A stretch of 64,000 nucleotides of DNA from Gordionus sp. m RMFG-2023 (taxonomy: Eukaryota; Nematomorpha; Gordioida; Chordodea; Parachordodidae): contig NC_088775.1 in assembly GCF_954871325.1 (NCBI RefSeq), positions 76,113,561 through 76,177,560 on the forward strand. Direction: 5' to 3'. The notes below the pieces were generated by a model. That model was not told the DNA's origin. It saw only the letters and a program-made list of their open reading frames with translations, and made no database searches. Each line of letters begins with the position of its first letter. Position 1 is the stretch's first letter. The translations under genes were made by a program, and so were the position numbers. Positions 1 to 12,400 of this stretch are shown one piece after another.

Positions 1-484
1 AAATTTATTACATTCCTGAGTTGAGCAGGTCCTACAGAAATAGAATCTAGATACAGATTCTTTATAAAAAAATGAATTATTAGATACAAATTAATAAAAT
101 ATTTGATGAAGAGTTAATCTTGGTTTTGTTATTTATATATAATAATTAGGCATTTATTTTTTAATATTACTATTATATTAGTTTAATTAATTTTCAAAAG
201 AAGAGTATTTATAATAAATGGAAGTGTAATAAATAATAATTAAGCCATTATAATGTATTTTGACTTTCTTTAATATAATTTAAACATCCAGTTCAATGTT
301 ATTTGTATTGTTAGCAATGTTTCACCAAAAGAAAAATAAATATCTATTCTATTATTTCTTTATTATAATATGTTAAATCTAATCAATTAGTATTATAGTT
401 TCAGTTTGAGCTTGATTATATAATCCTATTGACAACATTTTTAGCGCTTTTTTTAATAATATATTTTTTGTATCATTTGACTCA
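1..484. other. AT-rich stretch, nothing recognised
   Basis: Very AT-rich DNA with no reading frame, repeat end or RNA gene that I can support. It may still belong to the hAT element that follows, since the left end of that element was not found. Confidence 0.5.
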
Positions 485-905
485 ATCCATAAATTCTTAA
501 ATGCCAAAAAGCCTCATTATTTTCATAATAGGAAAATACTTTATCAAAATCTTTGGCCCATATCATCTTGGTCAACTTTAATAATGATAGACAATATTGT
601 AAACTTAAATTTTTAAGATAACCTACCCCCTTTTAACCACTAATAAAACATACTTTAATATGTTTAACAAAATTTGTTAAACCCTTAATCCATAGTTCTT
701 AAATGCCAAAAAGGCTAATTACATTCATATATAGAAAAATATTTTATCAAAATCTTAAGCCCATATCATCTTGGGCAACTTTTAATAATGATAGACAAAG
801 ACAATATTGTAAACTTAAAATTAAAAATAACCTATATGAACCTTTTTTAACCAAATTAAATAATATACTTTAATATGTTTAACAAAATTTGTGTTGAACC
901 CTTTA
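485..905. repeat. Imperfect tandem duplication, about 210 bases
   Basis: Two successive copies of about 205-215 bases. Both contain the shared tracts AAATGCCAAAAAG, CCCATATCATCTTGG, AATGATAGACAA and CTTTAATATGTTTAACAAAA in the same order. The copies differ by scattered substitutions and small indels, so the duplication is not recent. It lies directly upstream of the hAT transposase remnant and may be subterminal sequence of that element. Confidence 0.75.
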
Positions 906-1044
906 TCATTTTTTTGTTTATATAGGTTTTATATTCAGCCTGTACATTGTTTTTTTTAACTTTAAATTTCAATTTTAAAATGAAATTTGATTCAGGAGAA
1001 GTTATTTTCATCCAACTTTGATACATACTATTTTTTTCTTTTAT

Positions 1045-3014
1045 AAAGAAAAAGCACAGTGAATTTAAAAATGAGATTACCAAACATCTCAACGAATTCT
1101 CTACACAAAAAAATATATCACTGCAAAACCAAAGTGGTTCTGGTTGCAAATCCAGACAATCTAAAATAAATTTTAATAATCTAAACATTCCAGCTGTATC
1201 GCAAAAAACAGCAGAAAAGGTTATCATGGATTTTATTATTGACACCTTCCAACCACTGTCTCTGGTTGATGATCCTTCATTTGAAAAAATGATCAAAACT
1301 TTTTCTCCTGCGACAAAAATTATTTGTCGCCAAACACTGGGCAACAGGATATCTTCTTCCTTCTCTTATATGACGACAAATCTTATAAGAGATTTGTCTG
1401 AAGATTCTTATTTATGCAACACTGCTGATTGTTGTGGTCATCGAAGGTATATTATATTTATATGAATTTTATAATGTTATATTTATTAGGGCTTTTATTG
1501 GACTTACTGCACATTGGCTGGATCCGTTAACTCTCAAGAGAAGGTCAGCCGCTTTGGCACTGAGGAGGATAATTGGGAGGCAAACATATGATGTTTTGGC
1601 CTACGAAATCATGGGTATCCACCAGTTCTATAAAATTCATAATAAGGTGGTGAAGATGGTGACTGACAATGGAACCAACTTTGTCAAGGCATTTAAGTAA
1701 TATTTATATTTAGCAAAAAATATTTAAACAAATTTATTTTTTCTAGAGTTTTTGGAGAAAATGAAGAAGATAGCAGTGAGGATATGGAATTGATAAATTT
1801 AGATGACATATTATCAGTTGATGACCCAATTATTCGTACTATCAGCCTACCAAAACATCAACGTTGTTGTTGCCATAATCTTAACCTTATTGCAACAACA
1901 GATGCGGAGATGGCAGATAGTGATCTCAATTATAAACGAATATCTAGATCCACTTTTGCAAAATGTTTTGCTTTAGTTAATAAACAAAATATGTCGTCAA
2001 AAATGGCGGATATTTAATAGCTCCCAACAAGACAAGATGGAATTCTTATTACCAATCCATGAAATTAATAGATAAGATGCTTTCTGAAAAGTTTTCAGAA
2101 GTAGAACAAGTATGTGATCAAATTGGATTTGCAATGTTTAGGCAAGAGGAATGTTTTTTTGTTAAAGAGTATGCAAGAGTAATACAATGATATTCTCTAA
2201 ATAAATTTAAATTTTATAGGTTATGGAACCTTTGGCGATCTCGTTAAAAATCTTGGAACGGGAGGATAATATGGAGCAGGGAATCTAACTCCCGTTCTAT
2301 CGATATTGATAGATAAATTAACGAAATTTAGCTGCCTGCGGTATTGTCAGCTCCTTGTAGATAGTGTTCTTTGTATATTAAGTATTAAGTTAAATTTAAT
2401 CAATATTTATGATATGACCCAAATGTAAATAAATACCATACAGATGATGTGCCAGACTTGACTGTAAAATTTAAAAGGGTTAAGTTTTGCAGATACTTGA
2501 TTTGATTTATATGAATAAAATGAACACTTATTTAATAATAAATTAAATTATCATTTCATAATATAGATTTTCTTCACTGTATGAAGACTGTAACATTTTG
2601 GCAGCCATGATTCACCCTAAATTTAAACTTAATTGGCCTTATATTAATATGCCACAAAATATGATGGTAAAAGAAAGATTAGTTGCCCATTTATAAAATA
2701 TGCAGGAACAACCATATGCGGATACCTCAAATGAATGTATGGATGACATTGATGCTTTTTTTGGGAAAAATACTGTACAAAATGCTTGTTCCGTTAAATT
2801 TTTTTTATTCAAATGATGATTCCATGAATATTTTTAATACTTATATTAATTTAAAAAAAATATTTATTGAATATAATACACCTTTGCCATCAAGCGCTCC
2901 TGTGGAGTGCTTGTTTAGTAAAGCTAAACATGTCTAAATGAAAGACGTGGATGTTTAAATGATGATAATTTAGAAAAATTTTTATTATTAAAAGCTAATT
3001 TTAATTATAAATAA
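1045..3014 (+). pseudogene. Decayed hAT transposase with small introns
   Basis: Remnant of a hAT-superfamily DNA transposase. The middle part reads CCGHRR/AFIGLTAHW, then RRSAALALRRIIGRQTYD and VTDNGTNFVKAFK, the typical hAT block around the second catalytic aspartate (D in TDNGTNF). The C-terminal dimerisation block PLPSSAPVECLFSKAKHV lies near 2882-2934. Three introns of 41-50 bases with GT-AG ends fit the frame: 1447-1489, 1697-1746 and 2179-2219. The coding sequence is broken by a stop near 2015, frame changes around 2270-2330 and an AT-rich insertion before 2560, and no start codon could be fixed. The 3' flank to about 3286 is rich in GATCG motifs and ends GGTTAACAAGCCTG, a possible terminal repeat whose left partner was not found. 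Confidence 0.75.
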
Positions 3015-3286
3015 ATATATTATAATTGTTATATTTATTATTCAATTACAATAAATTTCTACCATATTTAATTTATTTTTATATTAGTTAATTTTGCATC
3101 GGTTATATTATATTATTATTCAATTACAATAAATTTATAACATATATTAGTTAATTTTGCATCGGTCAGAAATTTCCTTCAGAAATTTAAATAGAAAAAT
3201 AGGTCGATCCTGGATTTCGATCCTCATTTTTTGAAAAGATCGTGATCGGGATTCGATCGTTTTAAAAAGATTGGTTAACAAGCCTG

Positions 3287-3407
3287 CTGGCATGACATAT
3301 TTTATATTTGAGTAACCATTAGCTCGGCCTCTAATGTTGTTAAAGCATTCCGATTTCTCTCCTTTTTCCCAGCAGACCTCATCAGGCTAAAAAAGCGCTC
3401 GGATGAG
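3287..3407 (-). pseudogene. hAT transposase C-terminal remnant, outer piece
   Basis: On the minus strand this matches the C-terminal dimerisation region of the hAT element at 24.6-24.8 kb, and the nucleotide tracts CTGGCATGACAT, CGATTTCTCTCC and CTCATCAGGCTAAAAA are shared. It is the downstream part of one remnant whose other part lies at 5824-6235. The two were separated by the LTR element at 3408-5818. The junction base order (GGATGAG then GCATTAG) is restored when the insert and one copy of ATGAG are ignored, as judged from the uninterrupted copy at 24.7 kb. Confidence 0.75.
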
Positions 3408-3618
3408 TGTAAATAAGGTTAAACAATTTTGTTAAATATTTTATTATTCTATCATGTCTAAAAACATAGTATATATATATAAAAAAAGTTAATTGAAAAA
3501 TATATAATATCACGTTTTTGTGAATAGTTAAATTATATCAAACACATCAATTTATAATATAAGATTAACTATTCAAATTTAAGATTAATTCTTTAAATTT
3601 ATATATGATCAATCAACA
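3408..3618 (-). repeat. LTR (3' by inferred orientation)
   Basis: Terminal repeat TGT...ACA of 211 bases, nearly identical to 5611-5818. The duplicated target ATGAG lies immediately outside it. Confidence 0.85.
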
Positions 3619-4082
3619 TTCCCCCTCTTCTACAAAGAACAAAGCTTCTTCTCAACAGTCATCGAGAGCTTGTTGTCCTATAAGTTTTTTCCCGTTTCGA
3701 TTGTATTCGATTTCTTCTTGGTTAGCGCATAAGTCTCAAATGTTCTCGTAGGCTTGATTCTATCACGTAGGTTTGATAAAATCGTTTATTAGAGTTGCGT
3801 GAGTTTGTACGTTTTTTTGTAGGCTTGATATCCTTATCGTATGTTGTTCACATTTCTCAAAATTGTTATCATCATTAATCCAGTTGAATATTGGAATTTG
3901 GAATAAATCGGAATATGTAATTTGGAATAGTTGATCAAATCAAATATATAAATAATATGCACGAATAAAATTTTGAATTTCGGAACAATAAAATATGTAA
4001 TAAGGAATGATAATTTATGGAATAAGGAATAAAATAAGGAATAATAAATCATAATGATTATTACATTATTTTTTAGGTGTTA

Positions 4083-4300
4083 GGTTAATCATAGCGTTTT
4101 ATACTTTTAGCGTTTTATACTTTTAGCGTTTTATACTTTTAGCGTTTTATACTTTTAGCGTTTTATACTTTTAGCGTTTTATACTTTATGCGTTTTATAT
4201 TTTTAGCGTTTTATATTTTTTGCGTTTTACATTTTTTGCGTTTTACATTTTTTGCGTTTTACATTTTTTAGCGTTTCAATATTTGATTAGTAGCGTTTTA
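4083..4300. repeat. 16-base tandem repeat inside the LTR element
   Basis: More than ten head-to-tail units close to TTTTAGCGTTTTATAC, with later units drifting to ATTTTTTGCG. The array produces a hydrophobic reading frame across 4220-4543 that is not a gene. Confidence 0.85.
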
Positions 4301-5039
4301 ATATTTAATTTAATTTATTTTTATTTATTTTTAATCTCCGAGGTTAAAATATGCAAATATTATGCACATTTCCCTCTCTTAAAAAAAAATTTAAATTTCA
4401 CACAATATTTTTCTAAAATAATGATGTTTAATTTTTACATAACCTTTTGTCTTCAAAAGCTTTATTCCAAAAACATTTCTATCATATTAAGTATTACTTA
4501 TAAGGGTTATTTAAATCAATCCCTTTTAATTCATATGTTTTAATTACACTTTAATATATTTAAAATTAAAGTTTTATCTTCTTGTTTAGAATTTATAATG
4601 GTTTATATTTAATTATATCTAAGAATTCATTTTTAGGATTAGTTGTTAATTTACACAATTGGTCATCCTTCAAGAAATCAAAAAATAATATTTCACTAAG
4701 AATTTAAGTAAATAATTTTTTAAAGGCTTTTTGTGTGTTCAAATATATCCATTATGATTTTACATTTTAGTGATTTTAAAAATTTATAACATGCCTTTAT
4801 CCTGGCATAAAATTTTAATTTTTAATAACTTTTCTTCTTACGTGGATTATAATAATAAGTAATCATTTGGTCTCACAAAATAGAATTCATAACCTATCGT
4901 TCAACTTCCATATCAGTTCTTCCTAGGTTGTCACATTAGGTTAGGTGCTGGTTATCATATTCCAGTCCAACATCCAGAGCCGGGACACCATGAAGAAAGA
5001 AGTTTTGCATGAAAGAACGTGCTAAGGTTTGATTCTTGG

Positions 5040-5340
5040 TAATCTCCATAGATTAAGCAATCCACACAATAGGTAGTCAATAGGTAGTCATATAAATAGA
5101 GTCATCTCAATGGATTAAACAATCGTCACAATAGGTAGTCACCACAAAGGTAGTCATATAAATAGTCATCTCATTGGAATAAGCAATCGTCACAATAGGT
5201 AGTCACCACAATAGGTAGTCATATAAATAGAGTCATCTCAATGGATTAAGCAATCGTCACAATAGGTAGTCATATTAATAGAGTCATCTCAATGGATTAA
5301 GCAATCGTCACAATAGATAAGATAGTCATAATAGATAAGG
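5040..5340. repeat. Compound tandem repeat inside the LTR element
   Basis: Four to five irregular units built from AGTCATCTCAATGGATTAAG, CAATCGTCACAATAGGTAGT and short CACAATAGGTAGTCAT insertions. It is non-coding. Confidence 0.8.
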
Positions 5341-5610
5341 TAGTGAATAATATTTGATTCTTTTATAATTTTGTAAATTTGGATAAAATTTTGACTATCT
5401 AAAAGAAAAGTCAAAAATATTTATTTGTCCTTATATCATCTCCAATATCGAACGACGAATTTGATAAGTAATTCGTTTACTTTTTATTTTTACAAAAGAA
5501 ATCAAGGTAAGGATATTTTTTTAATTTTTTTAAACTTTTATTATTTACTTTATTTTATTTTTTTAAAGAGAAAGAAAAACGAAAAACGTACCACCGTTAC
5601 AGGGGCACCA

Positions 5611-5818
5611 TGTAATAAGGTAAAACAATTTTGTTAAATATTTTATTATTCTATCATGTCTAAAAACATAGTATATATATAAAAAAAGTTAATTAAAAAA
5701 TATATAATATCACGTTTTTGTGAATAGTTAAATTATATCAAACACATCAATTTATAATATAAGATTAACTATTCAAATTTAAGATTAATTCTTTAAATTT
5801 ATATATGATCAATCAACA
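5611..5818 (-). repeat. LTR (5' by inferred orientation)
   Basis: Second copy of the terminal repeat, 208 bases, flanked outside by ATGAG and inside by a possible tRNA primer site on the minus strand. Confidence 0.85.
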
Positions 5819-5823
5819 ATGAG

Positions 5824-6235
5824 GCATTAGAATGAGGTAAGGAGAAGACATACTCGCATATTTTTCCCAAGCATGGGGAAATTATACGCATTTTTCCTCT
5901 GCTTTTAGACCATCTAACTTTAAGTATTTTGGCGAATCATAAAAAATAGAGAGGATTACAATCTCCTCAAACAAGAAATCAATGTCTTTCGGTATTTTTA
6001 ATATATTTATTAAATTATAAAAACCATCAATTGATGGTTTCTGTTCCAAGGTCATAATATTTATACATTTGTCAATAGAGTTATTAAAATCAAATTTTGA
6101 TTGTAAATATTCTAAATTTGATCTAATTGTTACAGTATAAAATATTCTTGATTGCTGATATAAAAAAAATTTGCGTCTAAAAATTACAAGTGATAAAAAA
6201 GATAATATATTCATACATATGCCACAATTGATAAA
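5824..6235 (-). pseudogene. hAT transposase remnant, inner piece
   Basis: The minus strand contains FDFNNSIDKCINIMTLEQ and FEEIVILSIFYDSPKYLK, which closely match FDFNNSIYKCINIMTLEQ and FEEIVIFSIFYDSPEY in the hAT element at 24.8-25.3 kb. It is a second, truncated copy of the same transposase family, and upstream parts are missing. It continues into 3287-3407 once the LTR insertion is discounted. Its nearest gene is SLU7, which starts about 260 bases to the right on the opposite strand. Confidence 0.75.
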
Positions 6236-6499
6236 TGCAATAATATAATTCTTAGCAACTTACATTGACAAAAGGTTATGAAACTAATATAAATCTTTGT
6301 TACCATTTTAGACTTTGTTCATAGATTGAATTATTTATAATTTTAATATATCTAACTTATATCGAATATCATATCAAAAATTTATAAAATCACATGAGCT
6401 TTGACAGGATCAATCGTACTTTTAGAAATTGCAGTACGATTAAATTTTCAAGACTGGAATTTAGATTAAATCTTTACACCAATATCAACCTAGCAATAA

Positions 6500-9400
6500 A
6501 TGTCTTTTACCCCCAATTTACCTGTATCTTATTTGATAAGATCAGCCACACAAGATGATGGTAATACTCGTAAATCAAGGGAAGAATGGAAAAAATTAAA
6601 AGAATTAGAAGAAGCTAGGAAACAAGGAAATGTACCAGCTCAAACGGATGAACAGGGACGGTAATAATTTACAATATGAATACCACGTAATCAATTTTTT
6701 TAGTGACATAAATCCTCATATCCCTCAATATATTGCCCAAGCACCCTGGTATTTTGGTTCTGCCACAGCTACTTTACAACATCAAAGAGAGCAAGAAGAA
6801 AAAATCAAAGAATATCACAAAATTGATACATGGTACCAGAAAGGAATTATATCTGTAATGATATACTTTGATAATGCATATTAATAAAACAAAATTTAGG
6901 AAAAACCAAAAAAATTTAGAAAAGGGGCTTGTGAAAATTGTGGTTCTATGACACATAAAAAAAAAGATTGCGTTGAGGTAAATGATAAATTATATTTGCT
7001 ATATACTATTTAATTTAGCGGCCTAGAAAAATTGGAGCCAAATTTTCAAAAAAGGATTTAGCACCTGATGAAGTTATTATACCTCCTCCATTAGAGAGTG
7101 ATTATGATGGAAAACGAGATAGATGGAATGGATATGACCCATCAGAATATGCAACAGTTGTGAAGGAATTTTCAAAAATAGAAGAGGTGATAACATCTTA
7201 TATTTATATAATTTATTATATATATATCCATCTTTCAATATAACTAATTAAACTTAGGTCAAAAAACTCATCAAAGCTCAAAAATTAGAATCAGAGTTGA
7301 CTCAAATAAATGGTACTAATGAGGAAGAAATAAATGATGATAAAAATGCAAAAGAAACCATCATAAATGCAGTGACTCTCATTGCCGATGAAATTGATGA
7401 AGATTTGGAGGATGAGGATAAATATGCAGATAGTTTTGATATGCCTGGGACAAAACATGACAGCAAACAAAGAATTACAGTCAGAAATTTAAGGATACGT
7501 GAGGACACTGCTAAAGTTAGCTTTCAATTTAATTTGTTGTTACTTTTCTTTATCTGTGAAAATTTATTTAACAATAACTTTTTCTATATGAACTTTTTCA
7601 AATATAATTATAGATATTGACTGATTAGGGGCTACATGTTCAATTATTTTGAAAATAATATCTTTTACCTAATAGTGATAATATTTAAAAAATGTAATAT
7701 TAGATTATTAGACATTTATAAATTTTGTATTTTCAATATTTTTATATTTTCAAAAATTCAAGTATTTGTACAATTTAGACCTGAACTCAGCCTTCTATGA
7801 CCCCAAAACAAGATCCATGAGAGCAAATCCATTTGCCGATGCCAAATCTAACCCAAATGAGTATTACATCTAATTAATAAATAATTATTTATATGATTTA
7901 AATTAGTCCATACGTTTTTTATTTACTATAACTTTTTTTCATTCCTTATAAATTAATCATCTAATTAAAAATATAGGTATTATATAGCTAAATAACTCAT
8001 TAAATATTTTTAAATCCCTTTATTATTATATATAAGATAACCAAAAAATAATATATGAGTTTTATTAAAACATTATAAATAAATAAAATTTTCCTTATTT
8101 AGATATAATATAAAACTATACAATCATAAAATAAGAAAGAACATTGATAATATTAATATCAGATTGGATTAGTTTTTTATAACGATTGGTGTTCAATTTT
8201 CAATTAAATTGTTAGTATTAGTTCCAATCCAATATTAAATATCAGCACTAGAGATTGGCCCAGCTCAAACTGACATGCGGAAATTTTAAGATTTTTTAGA
8301 TTGGGTCTTAAATATGAAGTAATAATACATATTTTAGTCTAATTTTAAACAAAATAATGACCTGACCCTAAAATATTCTGCAAGCTACCTTTTAATAGGG
8401 CTCTGCTGATCCACAAATGTTCACCAATCCTATATTACTACAAAACCGACTGATAATTGATTTTATTTACCATCCATATTTGAATAAATACTATAAAATT
8501 AATATTTTTTATTCAAAAAAAACTTTCACAAATTATTAAGTATATTTTCTTTCTATTATTCTCAAAAAGTTAATTACCTCATTTAAAATATGGGACACCT
8601 CAATTTAGCCTATTTTTAAAAATGGCTATCAAGATTTTAGCCAAAACATAGTACCTAAGCCTCGAAATTTTGACAATAGATGCCCAAACCTTTTTGCTAA
8701 CTGTAGGCAAAATCACCAAGCTTGGATAATTTATATTTGGCTTAATCTTGAGTTAAAGATATTTTAAAATCATTTTCTAGTTGTAGACATAACAAAAAAA
8801 AATTATTTAATTTTTAGTAAGAGTTTACCAATAACACTTTTTGGAGGGCGATCCAAATTTCAATGGATATCAGCTGACCTAGATCCGATATCATACCTGA
8901 TTGTATTTTATATATATTTAATTTTTAAGTTCTTTATACATATTTAATTTTTTAATGTGTAAAAGTATGCAAAATATTTTTATTAATAAATCATTTATTT
9001 ATATAGAATTAGACAAATACTAATAAACTTTAAATTAATATATTGATGATATTTTTTCAGAAATCAAAATTTCTAGTTTATCTGAGGTCAGCCACTTCCA
9101 TGAAGACTTTGATGATACATTTGTGGAAGGTGAATATTGGTTCTTTGAAATAACTTTCAATTTCAAGGGAATAAAGGCAATTTTTGATGGTATTGTTAAT
9201 TAAATAGACCCTTCATCTGCTTTAACTTCATCAGCATAAGATCCCCATAAAGTAAATATACCAATTGAATTGGGCAGATATTGATGGAATTTCTTCTATG
9301 TCAATGATTTTTTATAATACTATATAAATAATAAAACAATATTTGAATAAATTCTGATGTAGACTGTAGAATTAATTTCCTCACAACAGTTGCTGTTAAT

Positions 9401-12400
9401 GCATTGTAGAAGTAATTATCCAAAGTTATTGATAGAAAGTAAATTTTCCCATTGCAAATATAAGAATAATTTATAGTGATTTTTATACAGCAAATTCATA
9501 GTCTGGACTCTTTTATCATGCTCACTATGATTATCAAGTTCTTTTTAAGTAATTCTATGATGGGGATAACATACTAATTGATGCATTTTCTCCACTAATT
9601 TCTTTTATAATGCACTGAATTGATAATAAAATCACCTAATTTTTTTTTAAAATAACCAAGACGTTTTATTTGTATCAGCAAAGCTTTATATTTTCAGTTG
9701 ATAACCGATATTTTTAAAATGATATCAGTACATCTCTAATTTATAGCTTCTATATATTTTAAAATATTCAATTTTTTAAACATTACAAATAAATTGAATT
9801 TTGATTCCTTTTATGAATTATATTATTATAAAATTATGTATAAAATAAAAGATATTTATTATATAATTATATATACAATCATAATATAAAAAACAATGAT
9901 AATATCGAATCGGTTTTTTCAAAATATAGGCCCAATCCGATATTAAATATCGGAACAGCCCTACTTTTTATTCTACATGAAAGAAAAATTTTAGACTATT
10001 TTTTATATATCCTAGTCTATAAAATACATGTAAAAAACATGGCTAAAAATAAAAAATATATTCAGTATTTTTTTATTGCATTTTAATAATAAAATTATCC
10101 TCAAGTCTAGAACGGTGATCAGGAAGTATAAGTTTTGCCTTACCAAATAATCGCTCATAGCACTTGAGGGCAATGTGGTATTTATTTCTAAACTTTTTAT
10201 TTAAGAAAAACAATTATCCCGGTGACATGACGCAGCGAGGATCGGAAAATCATGTTTTTAGATTTAAAAAATGTGTTAAAAGGATTTATTAACTATTGTA
10301 TATTTTCGTTCAATATTTTGGTCAACCTCCAATAGCCTATTTAGCCGCTCTGGCTTATATAAGATTAGAGCAGAAAGACTTTATTTTATCTTAATAACTT
10401 AACAACCTTCAGATGTAAGAGACATCTGATAGATCTAAAAGGTTCTGATTTCTTGAAAATTATCCAAATTCTTGCTATCACTTTTGCATTAAAGTTCTCT
10501 TGGTACCAAGAGATAATGTAATCAGAGGGAGAAATAAGGAATTTTGACAAAAGAAATTGGCTAAGCGTTATCAATCATATAATTAAATTATAACCTTATC
10601 AGCTAATTTTTAAGAAGCACCTGGTTCTGATGTTGTTGAATTAATCAACTTACTTTGAATTATTTATTGGGTGTAGTCTCTTCTAGTGTACCAAAATGAT
10701 CAAGATATTTTTCAATTTTTCTAAAATTTTAGGTGTATACATTCTAAATGTAAAACCATAGAAAATAATTTTAATTAAAATTTATGAATAATATATTTTG
10801 ATATGTTGAAGCAGTTGATTTATTGGATGATATTTTATACATCTAAATTTAAATCTTGAATTAATATTTTTTATTAAGTTTAAAATTATTTAAATTTCAA
10901 AATTTATATTTAAAGATTATAACATTAAAATTATAAATAAATTTTAGTTTTTTTATAGTATATATATTTATTAAATATTTTGGAGTAGCGAAGCAGCACA
11001 CTATTTAGCTACTCTCTAAAAGGGAACGTGCTATCACTATTATTTTTTAAAGTAGGACGCTATAAAGCTCTGCTACTATAAAAATAGTCACACTACTTTA
11101 ACAACTGCTTAACTGTAACTAGTTACTTTTCAAAAGTAATCTTGACAACACATATTATTTCTTAATAATAAAAAAGGAATCAGAATTAAATTTATATTGT
11201 CATGTTTTAAAAAAAATCTAATTTTTCTATAAAATAAGTAGCTAAAAAATATAGTTTTTGGTGGGATATAAAATATACTTAACGAACCACAATCAGCCAT
11301 AAACATTGTTCAATATATTAAATGCGATTATTGACCTTTGAGGAATTTAATAAACAAGTATACTTATCTGTGATGATGCTTCAAATATCACCTTGGCTAC
11401 AAGAAACGGAAAATTTAAAGTTGTTTCTTTTCTTACCCGTAGCTTATAGTTAGTAAATAAAAATCAATCAGAATATCAGTTTGGTTATGGGATAGGTTTG
11501 TGTAAGAATATTAGAAATGAATTGGGTCCGATTTAGGAAGAATTTATTGGTCAGCACATCCTTATACATTTTGATCTTGGGCTTAAAATAATAGTTGTCA
11601 TTTAAAAAGAACCTTTTAGCAACCTTAGCATTATTTATGATAAGGACATATTTATATATGTTCTTATAATAACCCGATTGCTTATTTTTTGCCTCTCTAA
11701 ATTTAATTTAAATTGCATAATGATTTTTTATTTAAATAAAGATTGAAATATGCTGGAGATAATTTCATAAGGTATACCGGTGATACACCTAACATTGCCA
11801 AACAACAATGTAAGTTAAAAATTATTTGTATAATTCTCACTTTCTTAAAAATTTTTTTCTTATAGTTTAATGTTTTAAAAGTATTGTTGATAGTTAGACC
11901 TCTGCATTGCAGGCTCACGAAGTTGAGTATAACCATTTGACAGGCTCGCTGCCAATTTTTAATTTGGGTTTTTTTTGGAGGATGATAAAAAATTTATAAT
12001 TTTATTATAGGGTTGGACACAGAAAACTCTTATAATAATGATGAAACCAAGTGTGCCCAAAGAAATTATATAAAAATACATTGATTTATAAATTAATTTC
12101 ATTTATTAAAAAATTTAAAATATGCCACTGCACCACCAATTTATTAGGTGGTGGCGAATTTGGCATGCTTACAGCAACACGTGAAAAATAAAATAAATCG
12201 CTCTCCTATTTATATTTTTGGGCAGATGTTTATTGATAATAAATATTTATAAATATGCCCTGTGTTCTTTATTGTAATCAGAGACCTTCTGGCCTCTGAA
12301 ATTCTTTATTTTTAAATACAAACCATGGACTTTGCCTAAAAATATTTTAAGAAAATAGACCTGAGCCCAACCTAATTTATAAAATAAAAATTTAAATTAT

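Larger units (their letters stand above)
3408..5818 (-). mobile_element. Compact non-coding LTR retroelement (TRIM-like)
   Basis: Direct terminal repeats of 211 and 208 bases (3408-3618 and 5611-5818) begin TGT and end ACA and are almost identical, which suggests a young insertion. The 5-base sequence ATGAG flanks both ends (3403-3407 and 5819-5823). Just inside the left repeat the minus strand reads GAAGAGGGGGAA, a good polypurine tract. Just inside the right repeat it reads TGGTGCCCCTGTAACGG, a plausible tRNA primer site. This sets the element on the minus strand. The interior of about 2 kb holds no recognisable gag or pol and carries two tandem-repeat tracts, so it looks like a structurally whole, non-autonomous element. 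It is inserted in an older hAT remnant. Confidence 0.85.

Noticed and set aside
4220-4543. Hydrophobic 107-residue frame that could look like a membrane protein
   Set aside because: It begins in a 16-base tandem repeat and continues through T-rich non-coding DNA inside the LTR element.
7302-7508. Serine-rich minus-strand frame
   Set aside because: It is the antisense shadow of SLU7 exon 5.
9061-9201. Open stretch after TTTTTTCAG reading [18 protein letters not shown], considered as an extra SLU7 exon
   Set aside because: It does not fit the SLU7 family. The true next exon ([13 protein letters not shown]) lies at 11742 and joins exon 6 in phase.
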